A program made the translations under genes and the position numbers. From CAWBFD01 sp963788115 (GTDB taxonomy: Bacteria; Actinomycetota; Thermoleophilia; Solirubrobacterales; 70-9): a DNA stretch of 64,000 nt. Under the pieces are notes generated by a model, which searched no databases, was not told where the DNA came from, and saw only the letters and a program-made list of their open reading frames with translations. How positions within the stretch are numbered: the first letter of the stretch is position 1; each line of letters begins with the position of its first letter. The stretch is taken from assembly GCA_963788115.1 (NCBI GenBank), contig CAWBFD010000002.1:963110-1027109 (forward strand), written 5' to 3'. Of the stretch, positions 27,821-38,287 are shown piece by piece.

Positions 27821-27834
<14 letters not shown>
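26524..27834 (-). CDS. extracellular sugar-binding lipoprotein of the ABC importer
   Basis: The ATG at 27834 has a GGAGGG ribosome site; the longer frame upstream is the ATPase gene in another frame. A 436-aa lipoprotein: signal plus lipobox LALTVAACGG, then a run of Asp/Gly, then a family-1 solute-binding fold (FSEQYPNVDVSYDAVGDE, NPPDLAAVAQPGLVADFF, GFLFKAANKSTIWYN, ALVEYLATPEAAEIWA). It captures an oligosaccharide or glycerol-phosphate-type ligand for the two permeases. It overlaps the ATPase gene's true end by 14 nt. Confidence 0.9.
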
Positions 27835-29069
<1,235 letters not shown>

Positions 29070-29170
29070 GATGTGGAACGCTAGCACCGAAGCAGGCGGC
29101 GGGGCCCTGTGAGACTCCCGGCATGCGGCTTGCCCACCCGCCTCACCGGTGCCGGGCGCGCACGTTGGCC

Positions 29171-30811
29171 ATGCGCTCGCGGCCGCCGGCGCTGGCGCTC
29201 CTCGCGCCCGCGGTCGCCCTGGCCCAGGACTCGGGCACGCCCGGCTCGGTCCCCACGCCGGTGATCGGCGGCGAGCTCCCCGAGAAGCCCGACGAGTACC
29301 GGCTCACCGCCCGCGAGGCGATCCGGATTGCCGACCGCGACCCGAAGGTCGCCGAGACCGCCGACAGGTACGAGCAGCCGCTCGAGACCTACGCCGAGGT
29401 CGACGAGCCGTTCACCTGGCAGATCGGCTACTTCGCCGGCGACGAGGAGGTCGTGCAGGTCTTGGTGGACGACCCGACCGCGAGCGTGCGCGAGTCGTGG
29501 ACCGGCTATCAGGTCGCCTGGGGGATGGCCCGCGGGTACGAGGGCCAGTTCGGCCACCTGCTGAACTCGCCCTGGGTCTGGATCCCGCTGGCGGCGATCT
29601 TCTTCTTCGGCCTGTTCGACTTCCGCCGGCCGTGGAAGCTGGTCCACCTCGATCTCCTGGTGCTGCTCTCGTTCGGGATCAGCCAGGTGTTCTTCGACGC
29701 GGGGAATATCGGGGTGTCGGTGCCGCTCGTCTACCCGCCGCTCCTCTACCTGCTGGCGAGGATGCTGTGGATCGGGTTCCGCGGCCTCGGCGAGGGCATT
29801 CGCCCATCCGCCCCGATCACGGTGCTGGTCATCGCCGTGATGTTCCTGCTCGGTTTCCGGGTGGCGCTCAACATCGCCGACTCGGGCGTGATCGACGTCG
29901 GCTACGCCGGCGTGATCGGCGCCGACCGGATCGCCCACGGCGAGCCGATCTACGACAACTTCCCCGAGGACAACCCCTCCGGCGACACCTACGGCCCGGC
30001 CAACTACTACGCCTACGTCCCGTTCGAGGCGGCGCTGCCCTGGGACGGGGTCTGGGACGACCTCCCCGCCGGCCACGGGGCGGCGATCTTCTTCGACCTG
30101 CTGACCGTGTTCGGCCTGTTCGTGCTCGGGAGGCGGTGGAGCGGGACCGGGCTCGGCGTCACCCTCGCCTTCGCCTGGTGCGCCTACCCCTACACGACCT
30201 ACGCGCTCCAGTCGAACGCGAACGACAGCCTGGTCGCGGCCCTGCTCGTCTGGGCGTTCGTGTTCTTTGCCTCGCCTGTGGGACGTGGGGTTCTCCTCGC
30301 GCTTGCCTCCGCGGTCAAGTTCGCGCCACTCGCCCTGGTGCCTCTGTTCGCCACCGGCGAGCGCGGCCTGCTCGACCGGCTCGAGGGCCGGCGCGCCGCC
30401 CCGGGGACCCTCCGCCCGATCCTGTACTTCTCGCTCGCCTTCGTCGTCGCGGGAGCGCTCCTGCTCGCCCACCCGGCGATCGACCCCGGCCTCGCCACCT
30501 TCTATGACCGGACGATCGAGAACCAGCTCGACCGCGAGAGCCCGTTCAGCGTCTGGGGCCAGGAGCCGGATCTCGAGTGGCTACAGACCGCGGTCAAGGT
30601 CGCGGCGCTTGCCCTCGCCGTGCTGGTGGCCTTCGTCCCCCGCCGCCGATCGCTCCCTCAGATCGCCGCGCTCTCGGCCGCCGTGCTCATCGCGAGCCAG
30701 CTCGGGATCGACCACTGGTTCTACCTGTACATCCCGTGGTTCGTCGGGCTCACGTTCGCGGCCCTAGCGGCGAGCCGCCCGGCCCCCGGCGGTGGGCCTC
30801 CGGCCTGGTGA
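29171..30811 (+). CDS. multi-spanning membrane protein, glycosyltransferase-87/PMT-like, with N-terminal extracellular domain
   Basis: About 546 aa from the ATG at 29171, which opens a signal peptide ending near ALAQDSG. Residues 30-120 form a small outer domain resembling PepSY (LTAREAIRIADRDPKVAE, WQIGYFAGDEEVVQVLVDD). The rest has 10 or more membrane helices with the polyprenol-sugar-dependent glycosyltransferase pattern: an acidic loop after an early helix (VIDVGYAGVIGADRIAHGE), YGPANYYAYVPFE, and SNANDSLVAALLVWAF. Such enzymes transfer sugar from a lipid carrier outside the membrane. The function is inferred from topology only. Confidence 0.7.
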   Translation: MRSRPPALALLAPAVALAQDSGTPGSVPTPVIGGELPEKPDEYRLTAREAIRIADRDPKVAETADRYEQPLETYAEVDEPFTWQIGYFAGDEEVVQVLVDDPTASVRESWTGYQVAWGMARGYEGQFGHLLNSPWVWIPLAAIFFFGLFDFRRPWKLVHLDLLVLLSFGISQVFFDAGNIGVSVPLVYPPLLYLLARMLWIGFRGLGEGIRPSAPITVLVIAVMFLLGFRVALNIADSGVIDVGYAGVIGADRIAHGEPIYDNFPEDNPSGDTYGPANYYAYVPFEAALPWDGVWDDLPAGHGAAIFFDLLTVFGLFVLGRRWSGTGLGVTLAFAWCAYPYTTYALQSNANDSLVAALLVWAFVFFASPVGRGVLLALASAVKFAPLALVPLFATGERGLLDRLEGRRAAPGTLRPILYFSLAFVVAGALLLAHPAIDPGLATFYDRTIENQLDRESPFSVWGQEPDLEWLQTAVKVAALALAVLVAFVPRRRSLPQIAALSAAVLIASQLGIDHWFYLYIPWFVGLTFAALAASRPAPGGGPPAW

Positions 30812-30911
30812 TAGGGTGCCCCCGCTCCCGGGATGGGACGCCTCGGCCGGCCGCTCTCGGTTGAGGCCACACCGGGATCTGCGCGCCATGGGCCGAACGG
30901 AGGAGTGGGTG

Positions 30912-33566
30912 ATGAGACGACGTCTCGCCAGTGCAGCGCTTTCCGTGGGGGTTCTGCTCTTGGTTGCGCTCGGCCCTTCGGCGGCGCCTGCCGCCGCGCA
31001 GATCGCGCCACCGTGGTGCGGAACTCCGGAGCCGGATGCCGCCGAGGCCCTGCCGAGCGATCCCCCTCTCAATTTCGCGCATATCCCCTACTACGCAATC
31101 GAGTGCACCCTCGAGGGGATCGAGGCCGAGAGCGACGGGCGGATGACGATCGACGTGATCGGCCAGTCGGCCACCGGCCGCGACATGTTCCTGGTGACGA
31201 TCAACGAACTGGACTCCAACTACCAGCGCAAGGCATTCGCGAACTGGGAGAAGGTCCGGCGCGACGCGCTGACGAAGCCCGCCAAGGCCCAGAAGACCCT
31301 GGAGAAGTTCGACGGCCAGGTCAAGGTTCCGCTCTATATCCAGGGCGGGATCCACGGCAACGAGTACGAGGGGGTCGACGCCAACATGCGGACGATCGAG
31401 ACCCTGGCCACGACGCCCTACGGGGCCGACCCGGTGATCGACGAGATCCTCGATAACTCGGTCGTGCTCTTCAACGTGATCCAGAACCCTGACGGCCGCG
31501 TCGCGGGCATGCGCGCGAACGGCAACGGGTTCGACCTCAACCGCGACTTCCTCACCCAGTCCCAGTCGGAGACGAAGGCCTCGGTCGGCGTCATGCAGGA
31601 GTGGATCCCGCCGGAGATGATCGATCTCCACGGCTACCAGACGCCGACGCTGATCGAGGCGACGACCAAGCCGCACAACCCCAGCATCGAGTACGACCTG
31701 TGGCTGAAGTGGAACCAGGCCAGGCTCGACGCCAACGAGGCCGCCCTCGCGGACGCCGGGTACGTGCTCCAGCGCCCGATCAACGACTGGTGCGAGACCG
31801 CCGCGCTGCCGCCGGCCGGCGGGATCTGCCCCGGGGGCACGCCGCCGGGGCCGGCCGTGGCCGAGGGCTGGGACGACTGGGGTCCCTTCTACACGCCGAT
31901 GTATTCCCAGCACGTCGGCCTCAACGGCTCCACGGTCGAGATCTGTCAGAGCACGACGCTCTGCGGTGGACGGGTGGGCGCCCTCGAGACCGCTGAGATC
32001 GCGACCTGGTCCACGCTGGAGTTCGACGTCGCCAACCGCGAGGGCCTGCTCCACGACGAGCTCGAGATCTATGAGCGTGGCGTCACCGATGCGCCTCGAC
32101 CCGAGTGCTGCCCGCCTCCGTTCGACGTCGACAACAACTGGATGGAGGAGTATCCCGACGCCTACGTCATCCCGGTCGGCGAGGGCCAGCGCAGCGACCC
32201 CGAGGCCAACCGCCTCGTGGAGTGGCTCCTCTTCAACGGGGTCGAGGTCGAGAGGCTTCACAAGGACGCCGGGTTCGACGGCCGCACCTTCGACCAGGGC
32301 TCCTACGTCGTGCCGATGGACCAGGCGCGGCGAGGGCTCGCCGACACCGCGCTCAGCATCGGGGTGGATGTCTCCGACCGGATCGGCAGGCTGTACGCGC
32401 CGCCGGGGGCGTGGAGCCACGGGTACCTGTGGGGCGCCGACGTGGTCACCATCCCGGAGGGCTCCTCGTTCAGTCCTCACACCAAGCCGGTCTCGCGGCC
32501 CACCCCGCTCGATGGCGGCATCGACGCCGGCGCCGCCGATGCCTACGTGCTGGAGATCGACTCGCCCACCGCCGTCCGCACACTGAACCAGCTCGTCGCC
32601 GCGGGCGTCTCGGCCGAGCTTGCGACGGCGTCCTTCACCTCGGCCGACGGCGAGACCCTGGCGGCGGGAAGCGTGATCTTCCCGTCGAGCGAGGCTTCCG
32701 CCCTGGACCAGGCAGGGGAGGCGAACGGGCTGCGGTTCCACCGCCTGGACGGCGGGCTGCCCCAGGTGGACCCGGTGGAGGGCGTGCCGCGGATCGCGGT
32801 GCTCGCGCCGGGCGTGAACCAGGACATCTGGTCGCTGCGCGAGCTCGGCTTCGCGGCCGATCCGATCTCCACCGCCTCCGGCGGCGCGCTCAACAATCCG
32901 GCTGGACCAAACCCGCTCGACGACTACGACGTCGTCTTCAACACCGCGGGGTGGCCGGGCACGGCCAGCGCCACGGCGCGGGCCCGGCTGATCGCTTTCT
33001 TCAACGCCGGGGGCGGATACATCGGGGCCGGCGCCAACGGCGCCAACTTCCTCGGTGCCGCGAACTCCGGTCAGCTCCCCGGATTGGCCGCCGATGCCAG
33101 CGTCGGCCTCGGCCAGAGCGGCATCTTCCACTGGGCGAACACCGGTGGTCCCGACAGCGTCATCGTCGGCGCCTACCCGGAGCGCGACACGCTGATCATG
33201 GATCCACCGACGTGGTTCACCGCAGTACCGGCCGAGGTGACGATCGACGGGCGCCTCCTCGGCGACACCTCGTCGATGTTCGCGTCAGGCCTGTGGCTGC
33301 TCCCGCGTCCGGCCGCAGCGGCGGACGCGCCGATCGCGGTCCACGCCGAGAGCTCCGCTCCGGACAGCGCTGCCCGGATCGTCGCGTTTGCGATGAACCC
33401 GCTGTACCGGGCGGATCCCGAGCGCGAGTGGCCTGCGGTGAGCGCGGCGGCCTACTGGACGAGCCAGTCCGGGGCCGCAGCGGCCGCGTACGCTCGCGCC
33501 ACCGAGTCGGCGCGCGCGCTCGCGGACGAGCGTGTCAAGGAGGTGGGGATCAGCGGCCGTCCATAG
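30912..33566 (+). CDS. secreted M14 family zinc carboxypeptidase
   Basis: An 884-aa protein with ATG at 30912 behind AGGAG. Signal peptide to about residue 30 (APAAAQ). M14 catalytic domain: zinc ligands in GGIHGNEYEG (His148, Glu151), substrate and Arg region NPDGRVAGMRANGNGFDLNR, third ligand His240 in IDLHGYQTPT. The second half (about 420-884) holds two beta/alpha regions, one with GATase-like features (FFNAGGGYIGAGANGANFL) that resembles other large exported M14 proteins. It would trim peptides or peptidoglycan-like amides outside the cell. It follows the membrane protein gene by 100 nt. Confidence 0.88.
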   Translation: MRRRLASAALSVGVLLLVALGPSAAPAAAQIAPPWCGTPEPDAAEALPSDPPLNFAHIPYYAIECTLEGIEAESDGRMTIDVIGQSATGRDMFLVTINELDSNYQRKAFANWEKVRRDALTKPAKAQKTLEKFDGQVKVPLYIQGGIHGNEYEGVDANMRTIETLATTPYGADPVIDEILDNSVVLFNVIQNPDGRVAGMRANGNGFDLNRDFLTQSQSETKASVGVMQEWIPPEMIDLHGYQTPTLIEATTKPHNPSIEYDLWLKWNQARLDANEAALADAGYVLQRPINDWCETAALPPAGGICPGGTPPGPAVAEGWDDWGPFYTPMYSQHVGLNGSTVEICQSTTLCGGRVGALETAEIATWSTLEFDVANREGLLHDELEIYERGVTDAPRPECCPPPFDVDNNWMEEYPDAYVIPVGEGQRSDPEANRLVEWLLFNGVEVERLHKDAGFDGRTFDQGSYVVPMDQARRGLADTALSIGVDVSDRIGRLYAPPGAWSHGYLWGADVVTIPEGSSFSPHTKPVSRPTPLDGGIDAGAADAYVLEIDSPTAVRTLNQLVAAGVSAELATASFTSADGETLAAGSVIFPSSEASALDQAGEANGLRFHRLDGGLPQVDPVEGVPRIAVLAPGVNQDIWSLRELGFAADPISTASGGALNNPAGPNPLDDYDVVFNTAGWPGTASATARARLIAFFNAGGGYIGAGANGANFLGAANSGQLPGLAADASVGLGQSGIFHWANTGGPDSVIVGAYPERDTLIMDPPTWFTAVPAEVTIDGRLLGDTSSMFASGLWLLPRPAAAADAPIAVHAESSAPDSAARIVAFAMNPLYRADPEREWPAVSAAAYWTSQSGAAAAAYARATESARALADERVKEVGISGRP

Positions 33567-33626
33567 CCGCGATTCTCCTTTCGCCTTCCCAGGGCGCCTC
33601 CGATTCCATCACGACCGCCATGACCT

Positions 33627-33815
33627 ATGCCGGACGGAACTGACCCCGCTGCAACGGCGCAGGCGATCATCGATCAGGGCGCGTACATGGTGCTCGCGAC
33701 CGCGGACGAGGACGGGACGCCGTGGGCATCGCCGGTCTGGTACGCGCCGGACGGGCATTCGGTAAGGTCCCGGCCGGGTCGTAGCGGCCGATGTTGTCGG
33801 CACTGGCCTCGGTGA
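33627..33815 (+). pseudogene. 5' fragment of a pyridoxamine-phosphate-oxidase-like (PPOX) protein
   Basis: Only the first 45 or so residues are PPOX-like (AQAIIDQGAYMVLATADEDG, then TPWASPVWYAPDG), matching the flavin-binding N-terminal strands of this roughly 140-aa family. At about 33765 similarity stops abruptly and the remaining residues to the stop at 33815 are antisense to the beta-propeller gene. Two genes are therefore joined at this point by a deletion, rearrangement or assembly misjoin. Confidence 0.7.
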
Positions 33816-35027
33816 ACCACACCGATCCATCGGCGGCGGCGGCAATTCCGACCGGCTTCGAGTTCGCGGTCGGGATCTTGAACTCGACGATCTCGCCGGA
33901 GGTCGGGTCGATGCGGCCGATCGTGTTCCCGACCGGGGTCGTGAACCACAGGCGCCCCGCCGGGTCGGCGGCGATGTCGCCGAGACGCTTCGACGGATCG
34001 GCGAGCTGGAAGACCTGGGTCTGACCGCTGGCGGGATCGAACCGGCCGATCGCCGCGGTGCCGCCACCGAAGGGCGGGGATGCCGTGAACCACACCCCGC
34101 CGTCTCCGCCGGCGGCGATCCCGTACGGGGTCAGTGGGACCGAGGGGTCGCTCACCGGGAAGTCGGTCACGTCGCCACTGGGCGTGATCCGGGAGAGCGA
34201 CGACGCGCTCAGTCCACTGACCCAGAGGTTGCCGTCGGGCCCGGCCGCGATCTGACCGCCGAACGGTTGCGTCGAAAGCGGGAAGGTGGTGACCTCACCG
34301 GTTGCCGGATCGATCCGGCGGACGCTCTCGCCGCGCGCCGCAAGCGCCCAGACCGCCCCATCCGGACCGGAGGCAACGTCGATCATCGTGTGCCCTCCGA
34401 GGTCGCCCTCGAACGCGGTCGGCGGAACCGGGATGTGAATCGCGTCGAGCGCGCCGTCCGGCGTGAGCTTGCCGACCGCGCCGGCGCCGGGCTCGGCGAA
34501 CCAGAGTTGCCGTCGGGCCCGGGAGCGATCCCGAAGGGCGTGGCGGCGCTCGTCTCGAGGTCGAACTCCCTGACCGGCTTCGCGCACTCGGGATCGTCCT
34601 CGGCGAGGACGGCGGAGGCCGTGTCGGCGACGCTGGAGCCCGAGGCCTCGACCTCGATCCTGAGTGAGACACAGTCCGAGAGCGCCGCGATGCCCTCGGC
34701 GGTGAGCGGCAGGCTCAGGGTCCCCTTCTTCGTGGGGTCGCTGATGGTCGTAGGTGAGGCGAAGTCGACCGGCGAGCCCGCGTCGGGGGTCGCCGTCGCG
34801 CTCGCCGACAGCGAGTCGAGCCGCTTGGCCTTGAACGAGACCTCGAGCGCGCCGTCGGCCAGGACCTGGCTCTGGGAGTCGCTCGCGATCTTCAGCGAGA
34901 GCTTCTCCCTGGGCTTGGCACCGGCGCCCGATGGTGCCAGGAGGACGAGCGACAGCGCTCCGGCCGCGACCACAATCATGCCTGCGCGCCTCCGCGAGCC
35001 TCTCAGCGAGTGCCGGCCGAGATCCAT
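33667..35027 (-). pseudogene. secreted virginiamycin-B-lyase-like beta-propeller, frameshifted and 3'-truncated
   Basis: The ATG at 35027 has GGAGGAC upstream. Signal sequence (VVAAGALSLVLLAPSGAGA), then an Ig-like stalk to about residue 165, then propeller blades of the Vgb type. In blade 1 the sequence APGPDGN is followed by a one-base deletion at about 34506; the blades continue in the next frame (LWFAEPGAGAVGKLTPDG, GPDGNLWVSGLSASSLSRI, DGSVWFTEASADNIGRYDP). Six blades can be counted and the sixth ends at the junction near 33765, after which the frame runs antisense through the PPOX fragment to 33667. A seventh blade is probably lost. The original role was likely a lyase or binding propeller outside the cell. 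Confidence 0.75.
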
Positions 35028-35105
35028 CCGTGTCCTCCTCTATCCCCGACCCGCTTCAGCGGGCGCTCTCTCCCATAGACGACGCCGTCTCCGACGTCCG
35101 AGGCG

Positions 35106-35135
35106 ATCGTAAACGAGTTCGCCTGCAAAGGTCAA
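35106..35135 (-). promoter_or_regulatory. predicted sigma-70-type promoter of the beta-propeller gene
   Basis: On the minus strand TTGACC (35135-35130), 18 nt, TACGAT (35111-35106). The region is unusually AT-rich for this genome and leaves a leader of about 70 nt before the ATG with its GGAGGAC site. Confidence 0.5.
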
Positions 35136-35171
35136 GCGGCAGGCCTCGCGGCGCGTCCGGTGCGGTGAGCT

Positions 35172-35966
35172 CTACAGGAACTCGAGCATCACCGGCGCCA
35201 GGGCGTCCGGCTCGAACTGGTGCGTCTGCCCCGCGAGCTCACGGAACTCGCCGCTCGGAAGCGCCGCAGCGACCGCGGCAGCGGCGTTGCGCATCCACTC
35301 CGGGCTGTCGCCGCCGCCGATCACGAGCGCCGACACCGACACCGACGACCAGTTCCCGGGCGGGATCGGCTCGCCGAGCGAGTACGGCTGCATGATCCGC
35401 CCGTCGTAGGCGATCGTGTGCTCTACCGCCACGAACGGTGCCCAACCCGGCGACTGGCGGAAGCCCTTGATCTGCTCCGGAGGCAGCTCGGCCACCGCTT
35501 CGAGGAAGTAGGCGAAGGCATCGCCCGGCTTGCCCTCCGCGGTGAACCGGTCGAGCCGCTCGACGTAGTCGGGGATCGGCTCGGGGCCGTCGCTGTCGAG
35601 GAGGCACGGCGGCTCGTACAGCACCAGCTTCGAGGCCGGGACGCCCCGCGCCGCCGCCTCGACCGCCAGGACCGCGCCCGAGGACATGCCGAACACGTGC
35701 GCCTCGCCGCCCTCCGCGGCGATCACCGCCTCGAGGTCCTCGTACTCGCGCTCGGGCGCGTAGGGCTGCGTGTCGCCCGACTCGCCCCGCCCGCGGCGGT
35801 CGTAGTTGATCACGCGGAAACGCTCGGCCAGCAGCGGCTGCAGCTTCGGCGTGGTCTCATCGACCACGCGGTACTGGGTAGCCCCGGCGACGAGGACGAG
35901 CGGGTGCCCGTCGCCGACCGCGTCGTAGCCGATCTGGGTGCCGTCGGCAGATGTCACGGTCGCCAT
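35172..35966 (-). CDS. alpha/beta hydrolase
   Basis: A 264-aa protein with a short, hydrolase-only architecture: HPLVLVAGATQYR (oxyanion loop lacking the common HG), VINYDRRGRGESGD, nucleophile elbow VFGMSSGAVLAVE (Ser in GMSSGA), a lid, acid region LVIGGGDSPEWM and His in LAGQTHQFEPDAL. It is 2 nt downstream of the dihydrofolate-reductase-family gene, so the two form one transcript. GMSSGA-type members include thioesterase-like and peroxidase-like hydrolases; the substrate is unknown. Confidence 0.84.
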   Translation of the reverse strand: MATVTSADGTQIGYDAVGDGHPLVLVAGATQYRVVDETTPKLQPLLAERFRVINYDRRGRGESGDTQPYAPEREYEDLEAVIAAEGGEAHVFGMSSGAVLAVEAAARGVPASKLVLYEPPCLLDSDGPEPIPDYVERLDRFTAEGKPGDAFAYFLEAVAELPPEQIKGFRQSPGWAPFVAVEHTIAYDGRIMQPYSLGEPIPPGNWSSVSVSALVIGGGDSPEWMRNAAAAVAAALPSGEFRELAGQTHQFEPDALAPVMLEFL

Positions 35967-35968
35967 CG

Positions 35969-36544
35969 TCAGCTCCCCGCGGGCTGGTAGATCAGGAGCG
36001 CGACACCCGAGTCATACGTGATCGCCTCCGCGAGCCGGAGCTTCTTCATCTCGGCCGGGTCCGGGAACATCCGCAGGCCGTCGGCGACCAGGATCGGGTG
36101 GACCATCGCCCGGTACTCGTCGACCAGGTCCGCATCGGCGAGCGCGTGGACGAGCTGGGCCGAGCCGTTCACCAGGACCGGCCCGGCATCGGCGTCCTTG
36201 AGCTTCGAGACCTCCTCGATCGGGTCGCCCGAGAGCACCGTCGTGTTCTCCCACTCGGGGTCCGTGAGCGTCGAGGAGATGACGTACTTCGGCATCGAGT
36301 TGATCTTGTCGGTGAAGGGGTCGGAGCGGTCGCGCTCGGGCCAGGCGGCCGCAAAGCCCTCGTAGGTCTTGCGCCCGAGCAGCAGCGACTCGGCCTCCTT
36401 GATCTCCTTGTCCTTGTACGCGTAGTGGTCCTCACCGTAGATCGCCTCGAACGTCCAGCCGGCGTGGGGGTGGGTGGGCTCGCCGCCCGGCGCCTCCATG
36501 ACGCCGTTCAGGCTCACGAACTCGGACACGATCAGTTTGCTCAT
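35969..36544 (-). CDS. dihydrofolate reductase family protein (RibD C-terminal-like)
   Basis: A 191-aa protein of the COG0262 group: KLIVSEFVSLNGVMEAPGG at the N-terminus, LLLGRKTYEGFAAAWPE (NADPH-binding strand), KYVISSTLTDPEW, and PVLVNGSAQLVHALADADL (glycine-rich NADPH loop). The family resembles the riboflavin-pathway reductase domain but most members act on unknown pteridine- or ketone-like substrates. GAAAGGAAA precedes its ATG. It is first in a two-gene transcript with the hydrolase. Confidence 0.87.
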   Translation of the reverse strand: MSKLIVSEFVSLNGVMEAPGGEPTHPHAGWTFEAIYGEDHYAYKDKEIKEAESLLLGRKTYEGFAAAWPERDRSDPFTDKINSMPKYVISSTLTDPEWENTTVLSGDPIEEVSKLKDADAGPVLVNGSAQLVHALADADLVDEYRAMVHPILVADGLRMFPDPAEMKKLRLAEAITYDSGVALLIYQPAGS

Positions 36545-36675
36545 TCGGTTTCCTTTCTGGGTTGCGCTGCCTAGGACCGGTGGCGGGGGCGAAACTCGTC
36601 GTCGCGCAAGCGGCTAGTGCTCAGCGTCCGAGCGCGTGAGCGCGATGGCCCACCGTCCCCGCCGCCATGCCGCAG

Positions 36676-37527
36676 CTACGCGGTCACTGCCGACGGGCTC
36701 CAGACCCCGGTTGCGGCGGCGTCCCGCGCGTAGTCAGCGAAGTCCCGGGGCTCGCGACCAAGGGCGCGCTGGACGCCGTCGGTGACGTAAGCGTTGTGGC
36801 CCAGGACTTCGCCGAAGAGATAGTTCAGGAACGTCCTGAACTCAACCGGCACTCCCTCCTCGGCCATCACGGCCTCGTACTCCTCCGTCGATACCTGCAC
36901 GTAGTTGATCTCCCGGCCGGCGGCCTCTGCGATCTCGTCGACCGCTGCCCGGAAGCTGAGGAGCCGTGGGCTGGTCAGCTCGTAGACCTGGCCTATGTGC
37001 CGGTCGTCGGTCAGCGCCGCGACGGCGACGTCTGCAATGTCGTCGGCGTCGACGAAAGGGTCGGGCTCGTCGCCCGCCGGCAGCACAAGCTCGCCGGCCT
37101 GGATCGGCTCCAGCATGAAGCTCTCGTTGAAGTTCTGCATGAACCAGGCGCAGGTCAGGATGGTCCAATCGGCGTCCGTCTCCTGCAGGGCGCGTTCAGC
37201 GCGCTGGGCCTCCTGCTCGCCGCGGCCGGAAAGCAGCACCAGCCGCCGGACGCCCTGCTCCAGGGCGACGTCCGCGAGCGAGCTCACAGCGTCCGCCGCG
37301 CCCGGGATCGCGAGGTCCGGGTAATAGGTGATGTACGCCGAGGCAGCGCCCTGCATTGCGGGCGCCCAGGTCGACTGATCATCCCAGTCGAAGGGCGGCG
37401 TGCCGGAGCGAGAGCCGATTCGCACGGGCAACCCCCGCGCCGTCAACCGCTCCACCGCCCGCCGGCCGGTCTTTCCCGTGCCGCCGGTGACCAGGATGGG
37501 CTTTGTCTCTTGCGCATGTTCGGTCAT
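36676..37527 (-). CDS. NmrA-like / atypical short-chain NAD(P)-binding oxidoreductase
   Basis: The ATG at 37527 has AAAGGAGC at ideal spacing; a longer frame to 37557 is not needed. 283 aa. Rossmann start ILVTGGTGKTGRRAVERL, then a short second strand GLPVRIGSRSGTPPFDWDD, and VRRLVLLSGRGEQEA, WTILTCAWFMQNFNES and DPFVDADDIADVAVAAL, all characteristic of the NmrA/TMR subgroup that lacks the catalytic Tyr-x3-Lys and often senses or reduces with NAD(P)H. A TetR gene lies upstream on the same strand, 62 nt away. Confidence 0.87.
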   Translation of the reverse strand: MTEHAQETKPILVTGGTGKTGRRAVERLTARGLPVRIGSRSGTPPFDWDDQSTWAPAMQGAASAYITYYPDLAIPGAADAVSSLADVALEQGVRRLVLLSGRGEQEAQRAERALQETDADWTILTCAWFMQNFNESFMLEPIQAGELVLPAGDEPDPFVDADDIADVAVAALTDDRHIGQVYELTSPRLLSFRAAVDEIAEAAGREINYVQVSTEEYEAVMAEEGVPVEFRTFLNYLFGEVLGHNAYVTDGVQRALGREPRDFADYARDAAATGVWSPSAVTA

Positions 37528-37589
37528 GTCAGCTCCTTTGAGCGAGTCTGGACTCATATAGACCGCTCGGTCGCGAGAAACTCATCGGC

Positions 37590-38228
37590 TTAGGTCGGAA
37601 CCTGGCCGAGGCATCGCTCGATGCCGGCCAGGAGCTCGTCGCGGGCCTGCTCGGTCGTTAGGAAGCTCGCGAGCCATCTCGTGCTGAGGCCCTCGGTGAG
37701 CGCGGTGAGCTGCTGCCCCACCTGCTCGGGATCCAGCTCGCCTGCGATCGAGCCATCTCGCTGGCCGCGGCGAACCAGCTCGGCCACGTCGTCGATCCAC
37801 TCCCGCGTGTAGCGGAACAGGGTCGGCCGCAGCGACTCGTCGAAGACGGCCGCGTCGCGAAACTCCCCCCAGGCGGCGCTGTTGTCGCGGACCTCCGGGT
37901 CGTCCTGGATCTCGGCTCGAAGCGTGGCGAGGAGCTCGTCGCGCCCGCTCGCCTCGTGATCGGTCTCGGTGTAGGCCGCCGCCTTCTGCCCGACGTGCTC
38001 GAGCGCGGAACGGAGGAGGGCCGCGCGGTCGCCGAAGTGGTGGTAGATGAGCGAGGCGGCCACGCCCGCGTCGCTCGCGACCTCCTCGACCCGGAGGCCT
38101 CGCAGGCCCTTCTGAGCGATCGAACGGCACGCGGACTCGAGCAGCGCGGTGCGCCCGTCCACGCTCCGCGGCTCCCTGTCGCGGGTGCGGCGCGGCGACC
38201 GGTCCTGGAGCTCGGCGGGATCTGGCAC
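37590..38228 (-). CDS. TetR/AcrR family transcriptional regulator
   Basis: A 212-aa protein with GTG start at 38228 behind AGGAGA. The N-terminal helix-turn-helix is ACRSIAQKGLRGLRVEEVAS followed by AGVAASLIYHHFGDRAALL, the TetR signature; the helical C-terminus (TETDHEASGRDELLATLRAE) is the ligand domain. It is divergent from aguA, with a perfect 16-bp palindrome between them overlapping the aguA promoter, so it likely represses agmatine breakdown and itself. Confidence 0.9.
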   Translation of the reverse strand: MPDPAELQDRSPRRTRDREPRSVDGRTALLESACRSIAQKGLRGLRVEEVASDAGVAASLIYHHFGDRAALLRSALEHVGQKAAAYTETDHEASGRDELLATLRAEIQDDPEVRDNSAAWGEFRDAAVFDESLRPTLFRYTREWIDDVAELVRRGQRDGSIAGELDPEQVGQQLTALTEGLSTRWLASFLTTEQARDELLAGIERCLGQVPT

Positions 38229-38252
38229 GCGTAACTTCTCCTGACGGCGCCC

Positions 38253-38281
38253 TTGACTGAAATTTCAGTCTATGCCATACT
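38253..38281 (+). promoter_or_regulatory. predicted promoter of aguA (leaderless)
   Basis: TTGACT (38253-38258), 17-nt spacer, CATACT (38276-38281). The expected start of transcription, about 7 nt later, coincides with the GTG at 38288, and no ribosome site lies before that GTG, so the mRNA is probably leaderless. Confidence 0.55.
38255..38270. promoter_or_regulatory. perfect 16-bp palindrome, probable TetR operator
   Basis: GACTGAAATTTCAGTC is fully self-complementary, overlaps the -35 element and spacer of the aguA promoter, and lies 27 bp from the TetR start. Occupancy would block RNA polymerase at aguA. Confidence 0.65.
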
Positions 38282-38287
38282 CGCGGC

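Noticed and set aside
30750..33131. A 793-aa minus-strand frame opposite the M14 peptidase
   Set aside because: The plus strand holds zinc ligands, signal peptide and ribosome site; the antisense frame has none of these.
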